This document shows positions 12,844 to 30,305 of a DNA stretch of 62,500 nucleotides, in pieces. Source of the stretch: Adiantum capillus-veneris. Taxonomy: Eukaryota > Streptophyta > Polypodiopsida > Polypodiales > Pteridaceae. The stretch lies in assembly GCA_014529385.2 (NCBI GenBank), contig CM043965.1, forward strand, positions 16,686,412-16,748,911, in the 5' to 3' direction. A program made the position numbers and the translations under genes. The notes under the pieces were generated by a model. It was not told the origin of the DNA, made no database searches, and was given only the letters and a program-made list of their open reading frames with translations. The number at the start of each line of letters is the position of its first letter. The first letter of the stretch is position 1.

Positions 12844-13599
12844 CTAGATTTGGATTCTGCCACTGGCCCCTTCTATGGTCAATGTTTGGTTTGCATAGTA
12901 ATGAACAGCATGTGTTGTTCTCAACCATGGGCACCCTAGTAGCATCCCATATGCTCCTTGCACATCGAGGACTAGGAAACTGGTTTTGAATTCCTCCCTC
13001 CCAACTCTTATCTGCATGTTTTCAATCATACCTGTCGCCTGTACGACTCTATGATCTGCCATTCGTACTTTGAACAGTGTTGGCTTCATATTAGTGATAC
13101 CCATTCTTTGCTGAAGATGGGCTCCCATTATGTTGACTCCTGCCCCTCCATCCAGGATAACACTTGAGAGAGGTTCCCACTGCTTCCTGACCTTGTAGTC
13201 CACCTGAATAAGTGGAACTTCATCATCTCGGACGGCCGTCAGGTCCACTGTTCTGGCCTCTGCCTCAGTTTTCCTGCGCTGTCTGATAAATTTGGCCACC
13301 TCAGGCAAGGTTTTTCTTATATCCTCCAGCTCTACAGTCAGCTTCTAAATTCTATCACAAATTTTCACATGAATTTCTTCTCTCTCTTGGTCAGACTGAT
13401 TGTCAGAGCTTGAAGAACTGGTATCTTCACGCTACCATTCTTCTTTTGCAATGCTTCCACTCTTTCCATCTACTCCCATTTCATCAGCTTGTCCATGTAC
13501 CACAGCCAGTATGGTCTCATTTATGGCCGGTACTGAGTGATCTATATCAGTCGATTGGGCTGGTATCCTCTGAATGACTATAGCTTCGGAACTTTCTGG
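12844..13599 (-). pseudogene. linker and aspartic protease of the Tat-like element
   Basis: The frame continues from gag through an acidic Ser/Glu-rich linker broken by two TAGs (near 13433 and 13347). It then enters an open stretch from 13308 with a retropepsin-type core: SSVILDGGAGVNIMG near 13170, where D-G-G-A replaces the usual D-T/S-G-A, then VQGAYGMLLGCPWL near 12940. The protease would cut the gag-pol polyprotein. The stretch closes at a TAG at 12844. The D-G-G-A variant keeps the catalytic Asp, so activity cannot be excluded from this residue alone. Confidence 0.8.
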
Positions 13600-15272
13600 C
13601 TACTCTGGTAGCTTCTTGGCTAAATCCTCCATGATTTTAGTCGCTAGTTCCCTCTGCTCTTGCCACTCATCTACCACCTTCTCTTTACCCTTGTCCTTCC
13701 AAACTTCTCTTTGTTGAGCCCACTTGCTGCTATTAGGATTGACTGGTGCTTCTGAAGTGTCTGGGATTTCTTCAATGACTACCCCCTTGCTCCTAGTAAC
13801 TACCCTAACTGGGACTGGCTCCAGTGCCTTAGCCTCAGTAGTAGTCGTTGTAGGTGCATCTGGGCATTGGGTTGCAAAATGACCATACTTCCCACAAGTA
13901 TAGCAATTCATGCTCCTATTTTGGAAGTTGCCTCATCCTCTACCTCCACCCATACCTGGTTGGAATCTGCCACGTTCACTGGTTCAGTGTAGGCAACCAC
14001 TTACAGATCTTTTCCTTTCTTAAAGTGGTGAATTCTGATGCCACAATTATTCCATAGGTGACCAAAAGCCTTGAAGTAGGTACATTGCGGACATTCCGAT
14101 GGAGATATGGTCCTTGGACTTGCATCTTGAACACCAAGTCTCCATCTTTCAAACTGGCTGTCTTGTGTGGCTAATTTCGGCAATCTGCCTAGCCATTTCT
14201 TCAATTTTCTTGGTCCAGGATCCCTTCTTTGATTTTTCCTTTGCTCGTTCATTAGAGCTGCTCTCGGAGCTACTAGACATCTCACTGGAATCAGAACTTT
14301 CAGTAGCAGAGCTACTGCTACTGGTCCTTCGCTTCTTGTGGCTCTTTTCCTTCTTAGCCTGTTGTTCCAGCTTTAATGCCCTTTGGACCAGATCATTGAA
14401 TTTCTTGGTAGGGGCTAGTACCTCTTGTTCCCTAAGCTTTTTGATTCTGAACCCATTCAGGAACCATGCCCTCAACCTCTTCTCAAATGGCGGTTCTTGT
14501 AACTGCTTGGTTAGCTCCTTGATCTTTTACACATAACTACGGACTGACAAATTTCTCTGTTTGATCTTATCTAATTCACAGAGAATATCTTCGTCCCCTC
14601 TATTGTCGAAATATTCCAACCTGAAGGCTTTGAGAAATTTGTTATATGATCTGAGCTGGCAGGCAGGGTAATGGTAATACCATTTCCTCGCTGCCTCCTT
14701 CAAGGTTTGTGGAAAATATTCCCCCCAATCATCTTCATCAATATTTTTCAGTTCAGCATACTGCTCGAAAGCTTGTATGTGAACGTCTGGATCATCCTTC
14801 TTCCCTCCCTTGAATATTGGAAAAGAAATCTTCAGGGAAGCTGTGTAATCATTTCGATTACTACTGATCTTGCCACTTCGCTTCTTGGATTCAGAATGAC
14901 GCTTGGGAGTCTTCTTGCAATTGTCAGTGTCAGCATCCCAATCAATCTCTGTCTCTGTCTCAGTGTTAGTGTCTTCTCTGGTTTGTCTGCTAGAAGTACG
15001 GTGACTTCCTTTACCTCCCTTGGTATCCTCATCTCTCTGTCGGGACCGAGAACTCTTAGAACTCTTAGCCTTCCGTGCTTCCCGTTCTGCCCGTCGACGT
15101 CGAGAAAACTGGAGTGCTGTGAGTTCTGCGCCTCATCAGCCTAACTATGCTCCTCCTGAGCCTCAGTGTCAATCATCTTCTCTTGCTTGGGGTCAGACTC
15201 TCTTCCTAACTCCTCACGAATGGGGTCAACACGAATGGTGGATTTCCAACCACGATTGGATTTTGGTGCCAT
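13600..15272 (-). pseudogene. gag of the Tat-like element
   Basis: A start codon at 15272, about 75 bp inside the 5' LTR, opens a frame beginning MAPKSNRGWKSTIRVDP. A Retrotrans_gag domain is readable near 14830-14540 (IQAFEQYAELKNI, then EAARKWYYHYPA and FRLEYFDNRGDED), followed by a Lys/Ser-rich segment and two zinc knuckles. One knuckle is atypical (CPQCTYFKAFGHLWNNC near 14085) and the other is canonical (CYTCGKYGHFATQC near 13905). The central gag domain contains no ATG. Breaks are a TAG near 15138, a TAA near 14529, a TGA near 13926, a TAG at 13600, and frameshifts near 15.1 kb and 14.15 kb. Gag forms the cytoplasmic particle that packages element RNA. Confidence 0.85.
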
Positions 15273-15331
15273 TGCTGAAAACTTCGAACTGGGAGAAGAG
15301 TCTTTCAATCAACGAGCTTCAGCTCGAGCCA

Positions 15332-15343
15332 CCGTGATCGCCA
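15332..15343 (-). other. primer-binding site, probably tRNA-Arg type
   Basis: Three bases inside the 5' LTR the minus strand reads TGGCGATCACGG and then GGCTCGA. This differs from the initiator-Met site used by the other elements here and resembles the complement of a plant tRNA-Arg 3' end, which is the primer of Ogre/Tat elements. The tRNA match is from memory and needs a search. Confidence 0.55.
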
Positions 15344-15346
15344 AAA

Positions 15347-15827
15347 TGGAATTAGAGCTGATCTCTTGAGACAACTAATTCCAGTGTTGGAAGATTTCAG
15401 CTACTAGTGTAGGGAGATTTCAGACAGTAGACTGGACAGGAATCAGAAACTAGACTAGAATGTGGATACTGAAATTAGAATCAGACTTATGTACTAGAAA
15501 TAAGGCTCAGATTCAGATTCAGATTCAGAAGACTGGACGAGAAGTAAGTATAACTGGAATATGCCATGATTGGAATTATAGATCAAGGTTACAGCGAATA
15601 TGATTTACAAAGAGAAAGTACAGCCGACAATACTGCCAATGATTCTCAAGTACAAGTATAGCCAAGGCGCAACCCAAATGATAATAATTGCCAACCCGAT
15701 TACAATGTAATGGGCCCTATTTATACACTCGGGTTTATTGTAGTAATTACCATAGTAACTACTAAGTAATTCGCTGCCCATCTTCTAAGAAGACGTTCCC
15801 ACACATTGAACTATCCAGCCGTCTACA
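15347..15827 (-). repeat. 5' LTR of the Tat-like element
   Basis: 481 bp, TG...CA on the minus strand, with a clean TATA box (TATAAATAGG) read from about 15727 downwards. GATAT follows it on the plus strand at 15828. Confidence 0.93.
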
Positions 15828-15971
15828 GATATCACATCCTTTGATAGGCACATCATCAAGAAAGGGCATTTTAGTTTGAGGTATGAAGTCACACCAGACT
15901 TTGTCTATACCATTCATCATATGTGCGATGCATTATTTGCAATTTTCAATGGTTGTGGAGGGTATCATTAG
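15828..15971 (+). mobile_element. copia-like copy 1, right-hand remnant
   Basis: This begins with the second GATAT and should continue the copia-like element across the Ty3 insertion. A frame gives RHIIKKGHFSLRYEVTP, which loosely resembles the end of copia RNase H. No 3' LTR follows: homology to the host-gene flank starts at about 15972, so the element is truncated here. Confidence 0.4.
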
Positions 15972-16765
15972 TTACATAGCCATCCTCGCTTTGTCCCCCT
16001 TTGCTTTTATAATCAATAAATTGCAGTGTGTAGTCAGAAGTGCTTTCTTTATTTGTTGAGATGAAGGATTTTGAAAGTGAGTAATCATGATAATGAAAAT
16101 TGAGCTTGTTGGCTAGTAGTCCTCCCTTTTTCCTACAGGATTTCTTTTGTGGATTAGCTGAGTTCAATGGCCTCATAGACAAGAAGTTTTGGACAAATTC
16201 TCATTATAATTCCCACATTGTGACTTACCTCAACATCATGAGTTTCTGTGAGGGAGGCACTGCATACCTAGCTAGGTACGATTGGGGGCTGGCGGTCCGG
16301 CCCCCTACCCCCAATCATACCTAGCTAGGTATGTGGTGCCTCTTGAGAAGAAGCTCATGATGTTATGCATTGTATGAAAAACATTGAAAAAGACTCTGTT
16401 TTCCTACATGAGAATAGTTCTAAATCTTCTTGTGATAGTGGAGCTTCTACTTGCGCATCGATATGATAAGCTCCTAGATAAAGTTGAGGTGGGCTAATAC
16501 TTCCTTCTTTTGAAATGGAAGTTTTGCTCCCATCTAACAATGAGAAGATACTTAACAGTTTCAACGGTTTGTGGTTGACAAAGGCAAGAATAGGAATTGT
16601 TGTTTTTTCAGGTAGTGGCCCTCAAAGTTGTAGGGGGTGAGGAACTTATTGAACCTTGATTTTTCAGAGCTTTGGGGTTATTTTACTGATGCTAAAAGTG
16701 GTGAATGAGCTAAAAGAGTATGGATAATGTGAATACAGATTTTTGTATTGTTTAAAATAAACGAT
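15972..16765 (+). repeat. diverged partial copy of the host-gene 3' flank
   Basis: 15972-16120 aligns with 61275-61405, 16140-16178 with 62102-62143, and 16435-16765 with 62143-62500, in the same orientation and with many scattered substitutions. The copy lacks the equivalent of 61406-62100 and carries about 255 bp (16179-16434) absent from the other copy, which includes a foldback. The match runs to the end of the window, so the duplicated block probably extends further. No open frame is shared, so this is non-coding duplication, not a paralogous gene. Confidence 0.85.
16232..16364. repeat. 57-bp-arm foldback (hairpin)
   Basis: Arms 16232-16288 and 16308-16364 are near-perfect reverse complements around a 19-nt GC-rich loop. 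The outer ends are AACATCATGAG and CTCATGATGTT, and each arm contains the self-complementary CATACCTAGCTAGGTA. The inner 35 bp of each arm differ at only three positions. It lies in the segment missing from the related copy at 62.1 kb. It could be a foldback element or a small-RNA hairpin; no target-site duplication is visible. Confidence 0.85.
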
Positions 16766-20052
<3,287 letters not shown>

Positions 20053-20429
20053 TGTTAAGCCAGAGACACACAGAGGTGATGGGCAAGAGGCCATGCTAGA
20101 TTGATTAGAACAGATACAACTATATACATGACATATAGCTATTACAATATGGTCCACTTCATGTGATTCATGGGGATGTGTAGGTGCATCTAAGTGACAG
20201 ATGCAATTTTGTGTATGCTTTGGTTTGTACAATCACGCTCATGGAAACTCACATGATGCAATAAGGGGATTGCATCAGCTTGGATCATTTGGCAACCTCA
20301 CCACAAAGAAGATCAACGACTCTGATTGATGCTTTGCTTGAGCTTTGAATTACTTCATCACTTTCGTAGCATGAATGTTTTCGCGAGCTTATTGCAGATT
20401 CCCCTGCAAGTGATTGATAGGACCAAGGT

Positions 20430-20832
20430 TGTAATGGAATTGATATTTTACTATTTATTGCACCTGACATGTAAAAAAAGAATTATGACCAGCCATCCAG
20501 TTTGTACTCACTTTGACCATTCAAGAAATATATAAAGTAAATACTGCAAGAGGGAAATGGTCACTCTTGCACGCGGGGAGATTGCACTCAGTGTCTGTGT
20601 CATTCTCCTGCTCCCTCACTTCTCCTCTCATCGTGCCAGTGTAGCACTCCTCTCTAGGAGGTGCGCTTGCACACTTTCTTTCTCTCTCTCCCGCTCTCTA
20701 TCTCTCTTTGTTCGCATATATCGTTGATTATGTGCTCGTGGATGTGTCATGTATGCAACTTTATCGGTTTTATGGCTTACAACGTGTTCCTTTTGGTATT
20801 TTGCAGGGCTCACGGCGCTTCCGTTTGTAGCA
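20430..20832 (+). repeat. LTR family A, copy 1 (short form)
   Basis: It starts TGTAATGGAATTGATATTTT and ends GTTTGTAGCA, followed after one base by a primer-binding site. It contains TATATAAAG (about 20530) and the conserved hairpin TGCAAGAG ... CTCTTGCA (20545-20571). It matches 52395-52871, 53626-54112 and 58922-59406. The upstream U3 part found in the two long copies is missing here. Confidence 0.8.
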
Positions 20833-20833
20833 G

Positions 20834-20845
20834 TGGTATTAGAGC
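20834..20845 (+). other. primer-binding site of LTR family A copy 1
   Basis: TGGTATTAGAGC is one substitution from the initiator tRNA-Met site. The following internal sequence, to about 21050, matches the inside of the copy at 58672-58908 (rich in AATTATGTTAATTAAACAT). Confidence 0.75.
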
Positions 20846-21050
20846 ATAGGCTACGCTCCAAAACTAAAGATTTTGATCAACATGAGCTCAGTAATTTTCT
20901 TCGTATGTTTGTAATTTCATTAATTGCTTCAATTTGTAGTTAGTGATTTTTGGAATTAACGAGAGTCCTTCATAATATAGTGATTGCTAGTGTAATTATG
21001 TTAATTAAACATGATAATAATAAGGATTAATCTAAATCATACGGGAATAC

Positions 21051-25448
<4,398 letters not shown>

Positions 25449-25479
25449 GATGATGGCTATCGAGTTTAGAGCTTCTCAC

Positions 25480-25669
25480 TGAAAGGTATCGGAGAGCACC
25501 ACAGATGGAGAGTAAGAGAGAGAAGGAGACACACGACACACAGATATGGGTGGGGAGACTCAAAGAGTGAGCAGCCCCCTATACACTTATGCTATGTATA
25601 AGGTATACAAGTCAGTGGGCGCCTAGACTCTGGGCGGCCGGGCAAGGCACAGGCGCCTATACCCCAACA
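25480..25669 (-). repeat. 3' LTR of copia derivative copy 2
   Basis: 190 bp, colinear with the 5' LTR. Both contain TGTATAGGGGG as the best TATA-like element and a (CT)n-rich 3' part. Confidence 0.95.
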
Positions 25670-25680
25670 ACCTCCCACTT
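25670..25680 (-). other. polypurine tract of copia derivative copy 2
   Basis: AAGTGGGAGGT on the minus strand directly abuts the TGTTGGGG start of the 3' LTR. Confidence 0.85.
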
Positions 25681-26596
25681 AAAGGCGACTGTGCCTTTAA
25701 GCAAGGGACCTAGTCTAGAGACTACAAAAGGTGAGAGAAAACCGCTCTCAATCGATGCCCACTGGCTGGCTGTGATCGTGTGCATCCGGCTGTCCTGCTC
25801 CTGTGTAAGTCCATACACCACCAGACGTACCGCACATGAACTGCAAGTATGTACGCAATACCTGCATATCTCCCTAGTGCACTATACCATCATCAGTCAA
25901 CAAACAACTGACAACCCCAACTGCAAATGCTCCCACTGTAGCTGCGATATCCGGTCTCAAGATCAGCATCTCATACATGAGACCACCGAATGCCGATGCA
26001 ATGCTAGCGGGCCCTGCTAGCTCTATGGAGCATGCATCAACATATATATCCCTAGCAATAGGCATCTCTGATTGACAAGGCGTGTCAGCCACATGCATCT
26101 CCTGACTGTCCGCAAAAGACGCATCAACATGTCGTGCAACCTCAGAGCAAACCAGCTACTCTAGGTGTCTCCTGGAAGACATATCCTGCACAACTATATC
26201 TCCATGCTCACTGTCGAGCATAGAAAGGAATGATTGCATAATTGCTGATGTCTCAGCCTCCTTTGCAATCATCCATTGCAAACGTGACCACTCAATCTGT
26301 TGTGACTCACTAGAGTCTCATGCTCTAACTCCTTATGCATAGACTCTTGCACAACTTCCTCCTGTCGTGACTCACTAGAGCAAGACCGCTCTACCTGTCT
26401 ATCCTGCATAGAAGTATCTCGCACAACTGACTCTCTGCTTTGCTCAATCACTAGCAAAGCATGCATGTATGACTCTGTCACCTCTCTGTGTGACTGCTCA
26501 AGTCGTGTCCCAAACTGTGTGCACAACGAGCTCACTACTCTGCACTCCATGCAAAGCACCCTGCAACCCATGAGCAAAAGAGACTGTCCAGGTCTC
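25681..26596 (-). pseudogene. linker and RT-tail remnant of copia derivative copy 2
   Basis: A linker with repeated Ser/Glu/Arg codons shares AGGTAGAGYGG and GCTCTAGTGAG blocks with copy 1 near 4285-4310. Near 25874-26040 a frame reads IASAFGGLMYEMLILRPDIA, the counterpart of the RT/RNase H junction of full-length copia elements. Integrase and the RT catalytic palm are missing. Several stops and frameshifts break this part. Confidence 0.7.
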
Positions 26597-27601
26597 TCAC
26601 TCTCTGTATGGCTGTAGCAAGATTGAGACTCGACCATCTCGCACCAGTACTGCGTGCAATGGGTACCATGTGCCAACTCTATCACCTCTCGCAATCACTA
26701 GCGAACCTAGATGCAATGCAAAAGATCGCTCAAGCAGCGATACCCAACATCCACTATCCCGTAACTGTCTGACTGAGATCAAATACCGTCTCAGATCTGG
26801 CACATAACGCACATGACGTAGGGTAAATCTCATACCACTGGGCAAGGACAAACATACGTCTCCTGCACCCTCAATGTCATAGACAACACCATTAGCCATG
26901 TGCACACAACCAAGTCTCCCACTAGAAAACGTGCTAAACCACTCACGATGCGACGTGACATGGAATGTAGCATTTGAATCTAGTAACCAATGTGAAGACA
27001 ATGTGCAATCTGATATGCAATCCGTAGACATAAGATTGTCTGAAGACAAGCTAGATGTAAATGTGACATCGTCGTCACAAGCATACTTAGTAACCACCGT
27101 ACTGATCTCACTAGCATATGTCATGCACAAATCTGCATCACGCATCTGTCGCCTCCGTTGTCTCAAACGCTTGAAACATCGACGCCTAATGTGCCCTCTA
27201 TGTCCACAATGCCAACATGTCAAGTCTCTATGTTGTCGAGACTTGCGTGTGGGACCAATCTCTCCCATGGACATAGAAGTGGGACTAGACTCCCCTGTAG
27301 ACATGGATGTCGCATACATAGCATGTAAACTCTACCATAAAGCATGAGTTGTAGTCTCCCTCAAGACCTGCCAGTAAAGAGACTCCACCAGATGCAAATG
27401 AACCGTAGACATGGCTAACTCATCAAGATCCTGCCAATCATCATCACGCATAGACTTGGGCTTCGCCGATAAACCACGCAAGGGTTTATCCTGCCCCAAA
27501 TCCGTCAATGCAACAAGCATATGCTCCTTCCAAGCAACAAAATCTGCACCATCAAACTGTGTCAGACCATAACGCTGAAAGTCAAATGAAAAATCAACCA
27601 T
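26597..27601 (-). pseudogene. copia gag - protease - pre-integrase ORF with one TAG
   Basis: An ATG at 27601 opens MVDFSFDFQRYGLTQFDGAD, followed by the copia gag opening motif FVAWKEHM. The frame runs to a TAG at 27332 and, in the same frame, continues to 26597. The TAG lies inside the gag motif ALW-SLHAMY, so it is a nonsense change in an otherwise single frame of about 335 codons. Next come the CCHC knuckle CWHCGHRGHIRRRC (about 27220), a protease core LLDSNATFHVTSHREWF (about 26970; D-S-N-A instead of D-S-G-A), and the pre-integrase region (RLGCVHMANGVVYDIEGAGD, SVRQLRDSGCWVSL). The ORF ends where an integrase core would be expected. Confidence 0.88.
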
Positions 27602-29010
27602 AATGCTCGCAAAAGAGCAACCAACAATGAGTAGCAAATGTCAACCAAATCAGCCTTAAACTGGCTTGAATCGCATCAACAAACGTCTACAAATATGGCT
27701 CAAAACATGATGCAAAATTGCACCAATAACCGTGCAAAACCTTGCACAACATCACAAGTCAATATGACTCGAATCCGGCTACCTAGCTCGTAGCCACACA
27801 AGCATACATCACAATATTCACTCTTGTGAGCATGCCAAGATAATTGTATGCCTGTCAAGCCGTGAGCTAATCACCAAGCCTACACTGTGCGGTATCGATG
27901 CATACACACGCACAAATCTCCCACCTGCACAGAACACCGCACGTAAATGCTGAGTGCAACCCGCAATCTCTACCTAGATCGCATAAATGATGCGCATAAA
28001 ACTCCTGGGAAAATTTCGCCAGAGCTTCGACGCACAATGGCTATCAACACAAAATAACCATTGTCCTACAAGCTCAATACAATGAGCAATCAATGCGCAT
28101 CAAACTACACTCAACATACATACATAAGCTCTGCAAACCTGTGTCCAACAAATGCTCACAAAGAGTACCACAGGTGACCATACATGTCATCCACAACCAA
28201 CCTCTGTACTTGCTCACAAGATCTACTACTCACCACATAAGCATACATATAGCATTACCCACTCAAAGACCATGTATGCAAGCCACAACACTGCAGAAGA
28301 ACCACTCAACTGCAATTGGCAGCACCTGTGGGAGTACTAGACTCAACCTGTACTTGGGAGTCAAACCCGATCTTGTAACACCTCATATGTGCCTGCTACC
28401 TGCAGTGTGCACGGGTAAGCTGTCTATAGCAAAGAAAACAACAGAGCCCAAAACTGTCCTGAAAAATAGTCTCTGTGTTTTTAATTTCAGACCCACCTTC
28501 ACTCCAAATCAGAAAACAATTTCTACTACAAAGTTGTAGAGCTTGAAGCCAGCTCCGTTTTGAACCAAATTTTTTTGAAATCGGAGCTTTGTAGCTCAAG
28601 TTATGAGCAAAACAGTAGACTGTTGTCAAACTACCAAAAACTGAACGATTTTCTTATGTGCTTCTTTGAGCTCATAGAAAGGCTCAAACTCACTTCCCAC
28701 CTCGATGTGTGAGCTGAATGTATCAATCTCACAATGCTTCCATGTCTATGGAAGCTCCAAGCTCCAATCTGTCATCGATGTAGCCGTTGCAAAGCTTGCC
28801 GAGAAGAGGGAAGATGATGTACACAGTGGGCTGATCTATAGAGGAATTGTGGACTGATCTATGAGCACTAGGAAGCTCCTGAGAGCTCTCCTACAAGCCT
28901 CTGTATGGCTGTCCACAAGTCTCCTCTATTTCTTTGCTCAGATCTGTGACCTCTCCGCCATAGCCGATGAGTTCGTCGCGAAGCCGTCCATCTACGCTCT
29001 CACACCTGTC
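27602..29010 (-). other. leader of copia derivative copy 2
   Basis: A 1.4-kb stretch lies between the primer-binding site and the gag start, without a recognisable domain. A long leader is also present in copy 1, although the two are not obviously alignable by eye. Confidence 0.5.
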
Positions 29011-29022
29011 GCTCTGATACCA
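29011..29022 (-). other. primer-binding site of copia derivative copy 2
   Basis: The minus strand reads TGGTATCAGAGC two bases inside the 5' LTR, the initiator tRNA-Met type. Confidence 0.9.
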
Positions 29023-29024
29023 AT

Positions 29025-29218
29025 TGAAGGGGATCGGAGAGCACCACAGACGGAGAGTGAGAGAGAGAGAGAAGGAGACACACGACACACAGATATGGGT
29101 GGGGAGACTCAAAGAGTGAGCAACCCCCTATACACTTATGCTATGTATAAGGTACACAAGTCAGTGGGCGCCCAGACTCTGGGCGGCCGGACAAGGCACA
29201 GGCGCCTATACCCCAACA
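29025..29218 (-). repeat. 5' LTR of copia derivative copy 2
   Basis: 194 bp, ending CCGATCCCCTTCA. It is followed inside the element by two bases and the primer-binding site, and outside by CTCAC. Confidence 0.95.
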
Positions 29219-29938
29219 CTCACCATGCTTTAGAATTGATTGGGGGCTATCGAAAGGCTTCTTACTGTGCCGCAAGAGAGAGGTGATGAAAGCTACGTAG
29301 AGGTATTTACCACAAGAGCTTTCGGAGAGTGTGTACACCGTGAAACGAGATAGGAGATAGTAAGAAAGTAGAGAGAGCGTATCCTTCTTCTTCTTCTTCT
29401 TCTTCACGCAAACGAGAGAGAAAAGCTTATGGAGATGGTGATAAAGAGCTTTCACCACTCCGTATAATAGGTAAGTATTGCCTTGCGGTAGTAGACTCAA
29501 CAGACAGCCCTGAAAATTGAGCACTCCCTGCCAATTTATAGGCACTGCAGCAAGCTAGAGTAATACCCAAGGCAAGCTACTAGCACCCCCTCTCAGCCTA
29601 GATTAGCTACAAGCTTTTGGGAAAAGACTCCAGTATTTTCTAAAAACATAGCACAGGTTTTGGTTGTCAACTCTTACCATTCAATTTTTAGAGTAAAAAT
29701 TTACTAACTGGCTGTATCCCTGTAACTAAAGAAACCATGACTAGACTATGCTGCATCATGATGCCCCGATATAATTAGGACCTTCCTGTACTGCCCTGAC
29801 GTATTTATGGTGCTGATTTTTATAAAAATAACTCCCGTAAAAATCTCATTTAAATTTTGTTTTTTCTCCGGGTGGTCATTTTTAAATCAGATGGAGACTA
29901 ATATTTATATTTTAGATCATCCTAAAAAGCACATTGTT
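29219..29938. other. intergenic sequence right of the copia derivative
   Basis: It starts with the target-site duplication and contains a short (TTC)n tract at 29385-29405. No gene is recognised. Confidence 0.5.
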
Positions 29939-30305
29939 TTTCAAAAACGTCAAAAAGCACAAAAAGCTAAAAATAGCGTAAAAAGAAAAAATAGTAAAAT
30001 ATTCTAAAATTGAACCACGGGTTCCCCTTGTCCACTTGAATAAGAAAGCAGACTCGGTTTTCACTAAAAAGCACTAAAAATGATGAAAAGCTAAAAATAG
30101 TGTGAAAGCACTCGAAAAGCAATTTTTTACAAAATTGAACCATAGCTTCCTCGGAACACGTAGGTTAAGGATCCGACCCTACTTTCTACAAAAACACACC
30201 TAAAAGCATACAAAGCATGAAACGCCTAAAAATAGCAGATTTTCTTAAAATTGAACCAAACGTCCCTTTGACCTACTGCAACATGGAAACGACCTTGCTT
30301 TTCGC
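29939..30305 (+). repeat. three diverged tandem units of about 120 bp
   Basis: The block AAAATTGAACCA recurs at 30006, 30131 and 30247, spaced 125 and 116 bp apart. It is preceded each time by an A-rich CTAAAAATAG-type segment and followed by a CC-rich segment ending near a CGACC/ACTCGG motif. It looks like a short satellite-like array, with units diverged but colinear. Confidence 0.75.

Larger units (their letters stand above)
4767..15827 (-). mobile_element. Tat/Athila-like Ty3 retrotransposon, 11.06 kb
   Basis: The LTRs at 4767-5248 and 15347-15827 start TGTAGACGG and end AATTCCA on the minus strand and are flanked by the 5-bp duplication GATAT (4762-4766 and 15828-15832). Inside, in minus-strand order, lie a primer-binding site, gag, protease, RT-RNase H, integrase, a long third ORF and a polypurine tract. 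RT motifs DGYSGYNQ and MPFGLCNAPATFQRCMM, the ORF downstream of integrase, and the apparent tRNA-Arg-type primer site fit the non-chromodomain Tat/Athila branch. There are about 19 in-frame stops and at least three frameshifts, so it is not autonomous now. The LTRs differ at roughly 20 of 480 positions by eye, so insertion is not very recent. Confidence 0.92.
25480..29218 (-). mobile_element. complete non-autonomous copia derivative, 3.74 kb (copy 2)
   Basis: The LTRs at 25480-25669 and 29025-29218 start TGTTGGGGTATAGG on the minus strand, end in CA, and are flanked by identical 5-bp duplications CTCAC (25475-25479 and 29219-29223). A primer-binding site and a polypurine tract are in place. 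The 3.36-kb interior codes for gag, protease and the pre-integrase region, then passes through a linker to an RT-tail remnant; the integrase core, RT palm and most of RNase H are absent. Since priming sites and LTRs are intact, mobilisation by enzymes supplied by another element is plausible. LTRs differ at about nine positions plus small indels by eye. Confidence 0.93.

Noticed and set aside
20430-20440. TGTAATGG as the true start of LTR family A
   Set aside because: The two long copies remain homologous for about 700 bp upstream, so this is more likely a truncation or recombination point in the short copies.
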